Below are positions 45,533 through 54,545 of a stretch of DNA of 64,000 nt, one piece after another. Within the stretch, counting starts at the first letter, position 1, and the number at the start of each line of letters is the position of its first letter. Where the stretch lies: the NCBI GenBank assembly GCA_002840835.1, contig PHCQ01000004.1, positions 81,664 to 145,663 of the forward strand, in the 5' to 3' direction. A program made the position numbers and the translations under genes. Under the pieces are notes generated by a model. The model saw only the letters and a list, made by a program, of their open reading frames with translations. It had not been told where the DNA came from and ran no database searches. The stretch is from Betaproteobacteria bacterium HGW-Betaproteobacteria-16 (GTDB taxonomy: Bacteria > Pseudomonadota > Gammaproteobacteria > Burkholderiales > Burkholderiaceae_C).

Positions 45533-48500
45533 ATGAGCAGCTTTTCCTGTGTGGTGATGGGCAATGAGTCCCTGTTGATCCAGTGTGCCGAGCGCATGCT
45601 GCAAGAAGGCGACAGGATCCACGCGGTGGTGACCCGCAATGCGGACATTCGAGCGTGGGCTGTGCACAAGGGGCTTCAGGTGGAAGCGCCAGGCGAGGGT
45701 CTGGCAGAGCGCCTCGCGGGTGTCGAATTCGACTGGCTGTTCAGCATCGCCAACCTGTCGGTGATCCCGCAGGCGGTGCTGGACCGCGCGACACAAGGGG
45801 CCATCAACTTCCACGACGGCCCGCTGCCCCGGCACGCAGGCCTGAACGCCCCTGTGTGGGCCATCCTGCAGCGCGAGAAGCAGCACGGCGTGACCTGGCA
45901 CATGATCGAGGGTGGAATCGACGAGGGCGACATCGTCAAGCAGAAGCTGTTTGACATGGCGCCCACCGAAACCGCGCTGACCCTGAACACGCGCTGTTAT
46001 GAAGCGGCGATGGAAAGCTTCGCCGAGCTGTTGGCCGACCTGCACGGACCGGGTCTGAAGCGCCAGCCGCAAGATCTCAGCCAGCGCAGCTACCACGCTC
46101 GCCTGGACCGGCCCGCCGCTGCCGCGCGGCTCGATTTTTCGCAGCCTGCCGAAACGCTGGTGGCCCTGGTGGCGGCGCTGGACCACGGCAGCTACTGGAA
46201 TCCGCTGACCTGTCCCAAGGTGGACATCGCTGGCCGCGTGCTGCTTGTCACGGCCGCCGCGACCGAGCCAGCAGCGGGCGGCGCGGTGCCCGGACAGGTA
46301 CTGGATGCGACGCCTGCCGGCTTGGTGGTCGCCACCGCTTCAGTGCCGGTACGGCTGACAGGTCTGCGCGACATGCTGGGCCAGACCGTGTGCCCCTCCA
46401 CCGTCGCTCGCACAGGTGATCGTCTGCCCCTGCTCGATGCTGCACAAGCTCAGGCGCTGACCGACGCCTTGGCCCAGGTGGTTGGTGGCGAAGAGGGATG
46501 GCGCCGCTGCCTGCAGGCACCCCAGGCCATCGATCTGCCTGCCGCCATGGCCGTTGCCGGCCCGGCGGCGCTGCGCCAGACCACACTGCATGTGCCTGCA
46601 GGCCTCGCGGGTGATTCCCTGCTGGCAGCCGTGGCGGCCTGGGTGGCCCGCGTCAGCGGCAAGTCGAGCTTTGACCTGGCCTACCAGGATGCGGCCGCCC
46701 CCCGAGCCCCGGGCTACCTGTCGACATGGGTGCCGCTTCGTCTGGAGGCGGCGGGTGACACCCCGTTCAACGCCTTTGCTGAGCACTGCAGCACCGCGCT
46801 GGCGAAGGCGCGCCGCCATCCGGCTTTTGCGCTCGACCTCGTGGCGCGCGATCCGGCCATCAACGGTCTGACGATCCCGCAGGTTGGGCTCTCTGCCGGC
46901 GCAGGCTTCATTGAGGGCAGCGCCGTGACCGTGCAGCTGACCCCTGAGGGTGGCCTGTCGCTGTGGCACGACGCCGCCCGGCTCCCCGACGAGGCCGCAG
47001 CGCAACTCGCCCAGCGTCTGCAAGGGGTGCTGGACGCGCTGGGTGATCCGTCGGCCCGGAACACACCGCTGGGGAGCCTGCCCATCCTCTCGCCTGCCGA
47101 ACGCGAACAGGTGCTCTACGGCTGGAACGCCACGCGCTGCGACTACGAGCGCCAGACCTGTGTGCACCAGTTCTTTGAGGCGCAAGTGAAGCGCACGCCA
47201 CAAGCCACCGCCGTGGTGTTCGAGGGCACAGCGCTGACCTACACCGAGCTCAACGCCCGCGCCAACCGTGTGGCGCATCGCTTGCGCGGCATGGGGGTAC
47301 AACCCGGCACGCTGGTGGGCCTGTACACGCCACGTTCGCTGGAGCTGTTGATTGGCGCACTCGCCATCCAAAAGGCCGGCGGCGCCTATGTGCCCCTGGA
47401 CCCGGCTTACCCAGCCGACCGTGTGGCACTCTACATCGAAGACAGCGGTGCACCGGTGATCGTGGCGCAGTCGGCCCTGGTGGACAGTCTGCCCGCGCAC
47501 CAGGCGCAGGTGCTGGTGATCGACGAAGACCCGCAGATCAGCGCCCAGCCCGACACCGATCCGGACAGCGGGGTGCAGTCGGCCGACATCGCCTACATGA
47601 TCTACACCTCGGGCTCGACCGGCCGGCCCAAAGGCGTGATGGTCGAGCACCGCAACGTGGCCAATTTCTTCCGTGGCATGGACGACCGCATCCGCCACGA
47701 CCCGCCCGGCGTGTGGCTCGCGGTCACGAGTTTGTCGTTCGACATCTCGGTGCTGGAGCTGTTCTACACCCTGGCACGCGGGTTCAAGCTGGTGCTCTCC
47801 AGCGACGAGAACCGTGCCCTCGTCTCCGGTGGCCAGTTGCCGATCTCGGCCCAGAAGATGGATTTCAGCATCTACTACTGGGGCAACGACGACGGCGCCG
47901 GACCCAAAAAATACGAGCTGCTGCTCGAAGGCGCCAAGTTCGCCGACAACCACGGTTTCTGCGCGGTGTGGACGCCCGAGCGCCATTTCCATGCGTTCGG
48001 CGGCCCGTACCCCAACCCTTCGGTCACGGGCGCAGCGGTGGCCGCCGTGACCAAAAATATCGGAGTGAGGGCCGGCAGTTGCGTGGGGCCCTTGCACCAC
48101 CCGGCGCGCATTGCCGAAGAATGGGCGGTCATCGACAACCTCACCAACGGCAGGGCCGGTCTGGCCATTGCCTCGGGTTGGCAGCCAGACGACTTCGTCT
48201 TGCGACCGCAGAACACACCGCCCAACAACAAGAAGGCGATGTTCGAAACCATTGAGCAACTGCGCCGCCTCTGGCGCGGCGAGGCGGTACCGTTCCCCAC
48301 AGCCAGCGGCGAACCTTTCAACGTCGTCACCCAGCCCCGCCCGGTGTCCAAAGAACTGCCGATCTGGGTCACCACCGCGGGCAACCCGGAGACCTGGAAA
48401 GAAGCCGGTGCCATCGGCGCTCACGTGCTGACCCACCTGCTGGGTCAGACCGTCGAAGAAGTCGGTGGCAAGATCAAGATCTACCATCAGGCGCTGCGCG

Positions 48501-50164
48501 ACGCCGGCCACGACCCGGCGCAATTCACCGTCACGCTGATGCTGCACACCTATGTGGCGCGCGACCGCGAGCAGGCCCGCGAGACGGCCCGTGGCCCGAT
48601 GAAGGATTACCTGCGCAGCGCCGCCGGCCTGATCAAACAATACGCCTGGGCCTTCCCCGCCTTCAAGAAGCCTGCGGGCGTGAACAACCCGTTTGACCTC
48701 GATCTGCGGTCGCTGACCGACGAAGAACTTGAGGGCATTCTGGACTTTGCCTTCGTGCGCTACTTCGAGGATTCCGGCCTGTTCGGCACCGTGGACGATT
48801 GCCTGCAACGGGTGGAAGAACTCAAGGCCATTGGTGTGGCCGAAGTGGCCTGCCTGATCGACTATGGCATTCCCACCGAGAAGGTCATGGAGGGCCTGTA
48901 CCCCCTGGCCGAAGTGCTGCGCCGGTCCAATCAGCCCACCGCCGTCCCAGACGACGATTACTCGATTGCCGCGCAGATCGTCCGTCATGGTGTCACCCAC
49001 CTGCAATGCACACCCAGCATGGCGCGCATGATCGCCATGAACGACGAAGCCAAGGCGGCGCTGTCAACGGTACAGCACCTCATGATCGGTGGCGAGGCCC
49101 TGCCTGGCACCCTGGTGGCCGAGCTGGGCCAGGTCACGAAAGCGTCCATCGAAAACATGTACGGCCCCACCGAGACCACCATCTGGTCGTCCACCGAAAC
49201 GGCCAGCTCGGGTGAAGCGGTCGTCAACATCGGCCGGCCCATCGCCAACACGCAGATGTACGTGCTCGACGATAGGCAGCAGCCCGTGCCGGTGGGTGTG
49301 CCCGGTGAGCTCTACATCAGTGGCGACGGCGTGACACGCGGCTACTGGCAACGCGATGACCTCACCGCCGAGCGCTTCCCGGCCGATCCTTTCGCGCGCC
49401 CTGAAAGCACGGCACCCGGTGGCGCCCGCATGTACCGCACCGGCGACCTGGCACGCTGGCGGCCGGATGGTCGCATCGATTTCCTGGGCCGGGCCGACTT
49501 CCAGGTCAAGATCCGCGGCTACCGCATCGAGCTGGGCGAAATCGAGGCCGTGCTCGAATCGGCCGATGGCGTCCGCCAGGCCGTGGTGGTGGCCCGCGAA
49601 GACCAGCCAGGCGACGTGCGCCTGGTTGCCTACCTGCGTGCCGATGCAGGCCTGTCGACCGAACGCCTGCGCGAGTGGGCCGCCACGCGCCTGCCCGAGC
49701 ACATGGTGCCTGCGCATTTCATGACGGTGGACGAATTCCCGCTCACGCCCAACCGCAAGGTCGACCGCAAGGCACTGCCCGCGCCGACGCAGACCACCTT
49801 GCGTGAACGCACCGAAGTGTTCGTCGCGCCCGAGAACGAAATCGAACAGAAGATCGCCGCCATCTGGTCGCGCGTGCTGGGCGTGCCGCAGATCGGCGCC
49901 AAGGACAACTTCTTCGCGCTCGGCGGGCATTCGCTGCTGGCGGTGCAGGCCCACCGCGAAATCAAGCAGGCGCTGGGCAGCAGCAAGATCAGCATCACCG
50001 ACATCTTCCGTTTCCCGACCCTGTCCGCACTGGCCGCCCACCTCGACGACAAGCCCCGCGACACACCCGAAGCCGCCGCAGAATCGGCCGAGCGGGCCCA
50101 GATGCGCGCCGACGCGATGTCACGCCGACGCGCGATGCGGGCGGGCAAGCAGCCACAGGAGTGA
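45533..50164 (+). CDS. NRPS: formyltransferase - partial C - A (with inserted FMN monooxygenase) - PCP
   Basis: A 1543-residue synthetase. Residues 1-300 are a methionyl-tRNA-formyltransferase-like module with Asn92, His94 and Asp130 in NFHDGPLP and GIDEGD. Residues 300-530 resemble only the C-terminal half of a condensation domain; no HHxxxDG is present. The A domain runs 545-775 (A1 LTYTEL near 568, A3 YTSGSTG near 691) and resumes at 1133-1420 (A5 NMYGPTE near 1208, A8 RGYRIELGEIE, A10 NRKVDRKAL). Residues 776-1132 are a luciferase-like FMN monooxygenase of the MupA/Atu3671 type. The PCP has Ser1467 in GGHSL. My hand alignment of the specificity residues gives D-I-L-Q-M-G-M-I-W, close to the glycine code. 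There is no TE, so the chain must pass elsewhere, probably to the PKS. The PPTase gene overlaps the stop. Confidence 0.92.
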   Translation: MSSFSCVVMGNESLLIQCAERMLQEGDRIHAVVTRNADIRAWAVHKGLQVEAPGEGLAERLAGVEFDWLFSIANLSVIPQAVLDRATQGAINFHDGPLPRHAGLNAPVWAILQREKQHGVTWHMIEGGIDEGDIVKQKLFDMAPTETALTLNTRCYEAAMESFAELLADLHGPGLKRQPQDLSQRSYHARLDRPAAAARLDFSQPAETLVALVAALDHGSYWNPLTCPKVDIAGRVLLVTAAATEPAAGGAVPGQVLDATPAGLVVATASVPVRLTGLRDMLGQTVCPSTVARTGDRLPLLDAAQAQALTDALAQVVGGEEGWRRCLQAPQAIDLPAAMAVAGPAALRQTTLHVPAGLAGDSLLAAVAAWVARVSGKSSFDLAYQDAAAPRAPGYLSTWVPLRLEAAGDTPFNAFAEHCSTALAKARRHPAFALDLVARDPAINGLTIPQVGLSAGAGFIEGSAVTVQLTPEGGLSLWHDAARLPDEAAAQLAQRLQGVLDALGDPSARNTPLGSLPILSPAEREQVLYGWNATRCDYERQTCVHQFFEAQVKRTPQATAVVFEGTALTYTELNARANRVAHRLRGMGVQPGTLVGLYTPRSLELLIGALAIQKAGGAYVPLDPAYPADRVALYIEDSGAPVIVAQSALVDSLPAHQAQVLVIDEDPQISAQPDTDPDSGVQSADIAYMIYTSGSTGRPKGVMVEHRNVANFFRGMDDRIRHDPPGVWLAVTSLSFDISVLELFYTLARGFKLVLSSDENRALVSGGQLPISAQKMDFSIYYWGNDDGAGPKKYELLLEGAKFADNHGFCAVWTPERHFHAFGGPYPNPSVTGAAVAAVTKNIGVRAGSCVGPLHHPARIAEEWAVIDNLTNGRAGLAIASGWQPDDFVLRPQNTPPNNKKAMFETIEQLRRLWRGEAVPFPTASGEPFNVVTQPRPVSKELPIWVTTAGNPETWKEAGAIGAHVLTHLLGQTVEEVGGKIKIYHQALRDAGHDPAQFTVTLMLHTYVARDREQARETARGPMKDYLRSAAGLIKQYAWAFPAFKKPAGVNNPFDLDLRSLTDEELEGILDFAFVRYFEDSGLFGTVDDCLQRVEELKAIGVAEVACLIDYGIPTEKVMEGLYPLAEVLRRSNQPTAVPDDDYSIAAQIVRHGVTHLQCTPSMARMIAMNDEAKAALSTVQHLMIGGEALPGTLVAELGQVTKASIENMYGPTETTIWSSTETASSGEAVVNIGRPIANTQMYVLDDRQQPVPVGVPGELYISGDGVTRGYWQRDDLTAERFPADPFARPESTAPGGARMYRTGDLARWRPDGRIDFLGRADFQVKIRGYRIELGEIEAVLESADGVRQAVVVAREDQPGDVRLVAYLRADAGLSTERLREWAATRLPEHMVPAHFMTVDEFPLTPNRKVDRKALPAPTQTTLRERTEVFVAPENEIEQKIAAIWSRVLGVPQIGAKDNFFALGGHSLLAVQAHREIKQALGSSKISITDIFRFPTLSALAAHLDDKPRDTPEAAAESAERAQMRADAMSRRRAMRAGKQPQE

Positions 50165-50874
50165 TGAGCGCCATCCGCCTCGCCGAAGAACCGTCCCTGT
50201 CGCTTCAAGCGCTGCGCCAGCGACTGGCGGAGCGACTGGGGCCAGGCATCGGCATCGCCTGCGTGGACGTTGATGGCGATCCACGTCGCTTGTACCCGGA
50301 AGAATGTGCGGCAGTGCGACTGGCCGTGCCCCGGCGTCAACGCGAGTTCGCGGCCGGTCGACAAGCTGCCCGCCGGGCCATGATGGACATCGGATGGGCT
50401 CCCTCGGCCATCCCAAGCGCCCCCGACCGGTCGCCCGCCTGGCCCGAGGGTCTGGTCGGTTCGATCTCGCACAATGACCAAGCCTGCGTGGCGGTCGTGT
50501 GTCCGCGGGGGCAGTGGCAGGCCATCGGCATCGACATCGAAGTCCATCGGTCAATAGAAACCACGCTGTGGTCCACGATCTGCACACCTCAGGAGATGGC
50601 ACTTCTGTCCTCCCGGACCGAGCAGCTTCGCGGCCTGGCGGTCTCTCACCTGTTCTCTGCCAAAGAAGCTGTCTACAAGTGGCAGTATCCGCTCACGGGA
50701 CGCATGCTGGATTTCCAACAAGTGCATATCACACTGGGCGCTACGATGCAGACCTTTTCTGCGCGGATCGCCGATACGGACCCAGCAGCAGCCCCGGCTA
50801 CTGAAGTCAACGGCCACATCCTCGTCGATCGGGACCATATCGTCTCCTGGGTCCTGACCCGCGCAAGCTGCTGA
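50164..50874 (+). CDS. 4'-Phosphopantetheinyl transferase, EntD/Sfp-like
   Basis: A 236-residue enzyme that activates carrier domains by adding phosphopantetheine from CoA. Motifs are SISHNDQACVAVV, the Mg-binding IGIDIEVHR, and FSAKEAVYKWQ (motif 3). The N-terminal run RQREFAAGRQAARRAM is the EntD-type CoA-binding segment. The NRPS TGA overlaps the ATG at 50164 by one base; a GTG at 50161 is equally possible. It should modify the PKS (Ser1816) and NRPS (Ser1467) carriers, and its presence shows the cluster is self-sufficient for activation. Confidence 0.93.
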   Translation: MSAIRLAEEPSLSLQALRQRLAERLGPGIGIACVDVDGDPRRLYPEECAAVRLAVPRRQREFAAGRQAARRAMMDIGWAPSAIPSAPDRSPAWPEGLVGSISHNDQACVAVVCPRGQWQAIGIDIEVHRSIETTLWSTICTPQEMALLSSRTEQLRGLAVSHLFSAKEAVYKWQYPLTGRMLDFQQVHITLGATMQTFSARIADTDPAAAPATEVNGHILVDRDHIVSWVLTRASC

Positions 50875-50952
50875 GCCACGGAGTTCGGCAGACCAACCGG
50901 GTCGCCAGGCGCACCCCACCTCAGGGCTCACCCAGACCACGAGTGCTCCACC

Positions 50953-52155
50953 TCAAGAACGCCGAAGACCTCTCGCTCCACTTCCCAGGAGGTTGTCCAT
51001 GTGCGCGATGCGACGCCGGAACTCCTGTTCGAACGTGTGCTGACGGGCGAACGCCAGCGCAGCACGCGCCATTTCCTCCACCTGTTTAGGTTCGCGGTAC
51101 AGCCGTTCGATCGCAGCAGCCATCTCGGCCCAGTCGTTCATGGGCACAGTCACACCTGCGGAGCAGCGCTTCATCAGACCCTCGAACGCCTCGTTGGCAT
51201 AACCCACGATGGGCACACCGCAAGCCATCGTCTCCAGGTAGGTGCATGAAGGATCTCCCTGGCGATGACAACACACGAACAGGTCCACCTGATCGCGCAC
51301 AGTGGGCATCAGCTCAGAGGCAAAGTCCAGCACCCCCCCCAGACGCAAAATCCCTTCGAGATGATGTTCCTCAATCGCGGACTTCATGTCTGGCACAAGG
51401 GGTCCATCGCCGTAGACATCCAGCGTGAAGGGCACGCCGAGATCCCGCAACGCCCGAGCCACATGAACCAGGTGATCCGCCCCTTTCATGAGATTCAACC
51501 GGCCTGAAAACGCCAGGCGCATGGGCGATGCCGTCGACCAGGGCACTCGTCCTGCAGCCTTTGGCTCATCGGGCAGCATGTCTGAAGCCACCCGGCTGTC
51601 GAAATACAAGAGGGTGCGTTCGTTGAGCGCCTTGTAGGCATCGTAAGTCGGCGTTCCGTTGCAATGCACAGCCGAAGCCGCCTTGGCAGCGGCTACATTG
51701 GCCCGTTCCTGGCGCCAGGCCCAGAGTTTGCGGCGCCAGGCAATCACGGGGTTGAGCCCTTCCGAATCGATGATCTGCCAGCGGGTGCGCAAGGAGTATT
51801 CCGACACCAGCACATACGGGACGCCCAGCGACCGGCAAAGAGCGGGCATGTGGTTGAGTCGGTGATCAGTGCCGCCTTGCACCACCGCTGCTCGAGCGAC
51901 AGCGCTTTCAGCCTCCTTGCTTTTGAAATCCGCCACGGTCACGTCGAACGGCAGCTCGCTCGGCCGAAACCAGACGTCGTCGAGATTGCCCGAATGGTTC
52001 GCTTCGTCCTTCTGTGCCAACAGTGCCACTGGCCCGTCCCAATGGTCGACGTACATCTGCATGCCACCCACGAATTTTCCGGTCAACCGGACCCTGCCGT
52101 CTGAGGAAAGTCCGACGTCGAGGCTGGGCGCGATCAACAGAGTCTTGTTGTTCAT
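50953..52155 (-). CDS. Glycosyltransferase family 4
   Basis: A 400-residue GT-B transferase. The donor domain contains RLAFSGRLNLMKGADHLV near residue 220, DVYGDGPLVPDM, and the loop QGDPSCTYLETMACGVPIVGYANEAFEG, which holds the conserved Glu of the family. The open frame begins at 52302, but the ATG at 52155 (MNNKTLLIAPSLDVG) gives the natural N-terminus. It is read on the minus strand, divergent from the GT61 gene, so it probably has its own promoter in the 52156-52348 gap. Confidence 0.85.
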   Translation of the reverse strand: MNNKTLLIAPSLDVGLSSDGRVRLTGKFVGGMQMYVDHWDGPVALLAQKDEANHSGNLDDVWFRPSELPFDVTVADFKSKEAESAVARAAVVQGGTDHRLNHMPALCRSLGVPYVLVSEYSLRTRWQIIDSEGLNPVIAWRRKLWAWRQERANVAAAKAASAVHCNGTPTYDAYKALNERTLLYFDSRVASDMLPDEPKAAGRVPWSTASPMRLAFSGRLNLMKGADHLVHVARALRDLGVPFTLDVYGDGPLVPDMKSAIEEHHLEGILRLGGVLDFASELMPTVRDQVDLFVCCHRQGDPSCTYLETMACGVPIVGYANEAFEGLMKRCSAGVTVPMNDWAEMAAAIERLYREPKQVEEMARAALAFARQHTFEQEFRRRIAHMDNLLGSGARGLRRS

Positions 52156-52348
52156 GGTGAATATACGAAGCAATAGGTTCGGACAGCTTTGAATGCTGGC
52201 AATCTGCGTCCCGCATTTCGAGTGTATGGGTGAGAGGGCGTGCGCGCACAGAAGACTTCGACGAAAGGGCGACATGTTGGTTGACGAGCCATCATCGACC
52301 ACCCGTTCTCAGGGCACGATTTGCAGGGGCGGCCTCTATACTTCAGGC

Positions 52349-53470
52349 ATGAAATCAAAAAGGTTCATGCCCCTCGTCAATCTTGCATTGCGTCGGTTGC
52401 GACAACGGACCGACGTGGATTTCAGCCGGCTTGAAGCCGAAATCATTTGCCCTGAGGAAACGCAGGCATGCGGGCCATTGATTTACCTGGATGGACAACT
52501 CGACAGGGTCAAGATGGGCAGCCCTTTCAACCCGTTGGATGTGGAACTCGAGCAGATCCGTGCAACCGAAGTTTGGCACGCCCCCGCCATCCGGTACACC
52601 TTGTCTGACTGCATGGTTCACGACGCGGGCTTCGACAAGTTCAAGACCTCATACCGAAAGAGTCGACTGCGGCAACCAGACTTCCTGTTTTCCCCGGTCA
52701 CCGAGGTGGCTTCGCTGAGCTATGGCATGACCAGCACAAGCCACATGTTCTTCGGCCATTGGCTTCAGGATGCATTGCCTGCAGCACTCCTTGCCAGACC
52801 AGACGAAGCCCTGCTGCTCGACGTGCTCACTGACGGTGCACACGCCGCCCAATACGTGAAGGCTGCCGAGTTGCATCCTTTGCCACAGGGCGTGTACCTT
52901 GCACGCAAACTGCATTTCTACCAAGACTTCAGTCAGGGTCCATCCAAGCGAGCCCGACTTGCAACCCTGCGCGCCAGGCTGGCGGCCAACATATCCGACG
53001 GGCAACGCTACAAGCCCGGGAGTGCCGTGTACTTCAGACGTGGGCACACCGGCGTTGCCAGATTGATCGAAAACGAAGATGAGCTCATCCGGGTGCTCAC
53101 GGACAGGGGGTTCGAGATCTTCGATCTGGAAGGGGCCAGCGTGGCGGACATTCAGCAACGCTTCCGGCATGCCCGCATGGTTGTCAGCATCGAAGGCAGC
53201 CAGCAGTGCCATCTCTCGTTTGCGATGCAGCCCGGCGCCTGTCTGATTTCTTTGATACCTTCGGACCGATTCACCATCGTGCTTCTGGGCTACGCCAGGG
53301 CCGTCGACCTGTTGCCTGGCTTCCTGGTGATCGACCCCGCCAAAGAGGGTTATCGAGTCAACCTGAGCGACTTGCTCAGGACCCTGGATCTCGCGGAGGA
53401 GCGCCTCCAGAACCAACCCGCCAACAACTCGCCTGCCAGCCACACGGCTGTGAACCCTGCAATCCCATGA
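52349..53470 (+). CDS. Glycosyltransferase family 61 (DUF563)
   Basis: A 373-residue protein of the GT61 family. The conserved core includes MFFGHWLQDALPAALLARP near residue 135, the YFRRGHTGVARLIEN strand, and the C-terminal IFDLEGASVADIQQRFRHARMVVSIEGSQQCHLSFAMQPGACLISLIP block. The family includes eukaryotic xylosyl and GlcNAc transferases and bacterial glycan enzymes. The ATG at 52349 is preferred to the frame's earlier ATG (52193). The stop overlaps the SGNH-like gene by four bases. Confidence 0.83.
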   Translation: MKSKRFMPLVNLALRRLRQRTDVDFSRLEAEIICPEETQACGPLIYLDGQLDRVKMGSPFNPLDVELEQIRATEVWHAPAIRYTLSDCMVHDAGFDKFKTSYRKSRLRQPDFLFSPVTEVASLSYGMTSTSHMFFGHWLQDALPAALLARPDEALLLDVLTDGAHAAQYVKAAELHPLPQGVYLARKLHFYQDFSQGPSKRARLATLRARLAANISDGQRYKPGSAVYFRRGHTGVARLIENEDELIRVLTDRGFEIFDLEGASVADIQQRFRHARMVVSIEGSQQCHLSFAMQPGACLISLIPSDRFTIVLLGYARAVDLLPGFLVIDPAKEGYRVNLSDLLRTLDLAEERLQNQPANNSPASHTAVNPAIP

Positions 53471-54408
53471 AGCACGGCCTGAAATACGCCTTGGCACTGA
53501 TCCTGAGCGCCTGCGGCTGGCAGAAGACGCTGGATCCTGCTGCGCTCGATCAACTCTACGCAGAGCCACTGTCCGCACCCGAAAAGCCCCTGCGCGTCTT
53601 TCATATCGGGCACAGCCTAGTCGGAAGAAACATGCCGGCCATGCTCGAGCAGCTGGCAGGCGCCGGCCACGACCACCGGTCGCAGCTCGGCTGGGGCGCC
53701 AGTCTGCAATCCCACTGGGAGCCCGACATCCCGGTCAAGGGCTCCGAAGTGGAGAATGCGCACGACAGATACCAGGAGGCCAAGGGTGCCGTCGCAAGTG
53801 GCAGCTTCGACGCCCTGGTACTCACCGAAGCGGTTGAGATCAAGGATTCGATCAAGTATTTCGACAGTCCCAAGTACATCCGGCGCTGGGCACAAGATGC
53901 CCGGAAGGCCAACCCCGCGATGCGGGTCTATCTGTACGAGACCTGGCACCCGCTCGACGATCCCGATGGCTGGCTGAACCGCCTGGATCGCGATCTGGGC
54001 GCCTACTGGGAAGGTGTGCTGTTGGCCCAGGGATTGGCCCATGGCGATACGGGAGGGCCGGTGTACGTGATCCCGGCCGGCCAGGTGATGGCCCGGTTCG
54101 TCCGCAAACTGGAGCAAACCGGTGGTTTCCCTGGCCTGAGTTCCCGTGAAGACCTGTTTGCCCGCCTTCCGGACGGCAAGCAGGACATGATCCACCCCAA
54201 TGACGTGGGCATGTACCTCGTGGCCTTGACCCATTACGCCGTGCTGTACCACCGTAATCCCGCAGGGCTGCCACATCAATTGCTTCGAGCCGACGGCTCG
54301 GCTGCGGATGCGCCCACAGAGGCGGCAGCCCGCGCCATGCAGGAAGTGGTCTGGGAGGTTGTGACCCAGTACCCAAAAACAGGGGTAAATGCCAACTTGA
54401 AGCGTTGA
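53467..54408 (+). CDS. SGNH-hydrolase-like lipoprotein (paralogue 2)
   Basis: A 313-residue protein homologous along its length to the product at 18936. The short N-terminal hydrophobic run ends in LSAC (Cys16), a possible lipobox, so it may be a lipoprotein; paralogue 1 has a cleavable signal instead. Block I reads FHIGHSLVGRNMPAML, again GHSL instead of GDSL, and block V reads MIHPNDVGMYL. A probable acyl-esterase or transferase on the glycan outside the cytoplasm. It is coupled to the GT61 gene (ATGA). Confidence 0.72.
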   Translation: MKHGLKYALALILSACGWQKTLDPAALDQLYAEPLSAPEKPLRVFHIGHSLVGRNMPAMLEQLAGAGHDHRSQLGWGASLQSHWEPDIPVKGSEVENAHDRYQEAKGAVASGSFDALVLTEAVEIKDSIKYFDSPKYIRRWAQDARKANPAMRVYLYETWHPLDDPDGWLNRLDRDLGAYWEGVLLAQGLAHGDTGGPVYVIPAGQVMARFVRKLEQTGGFPGLSSREDLFARLPDGKQDMIHPNDVGMYLVALTHYAVLYHRNPAGLPHQLLRADGSAADAPTEAAARAMQEVVWEVVTQYPKTGVNANLKR

Positions 54409-54545
54409 AGAATGCAGAACGCAGGCATTTCGATGCGATGATTCAACGGTTGATGGCCGCGCTCGCCAGGTCGTCCTGCAAAGCCCAGCCCAGATGAATA
54501 CAGTTGCACAAGTCAAGCCATTTGGCAGAACGGAGCGGCCGCGCC

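Noticed and set aside
45533..50164. NRPS as two fused but separate genes (NRPS plus monooxygenase)
   Set aside because: The frame is continuous, and A-domain motifs occur on both sides of the insert in the correct order, as known for this family.
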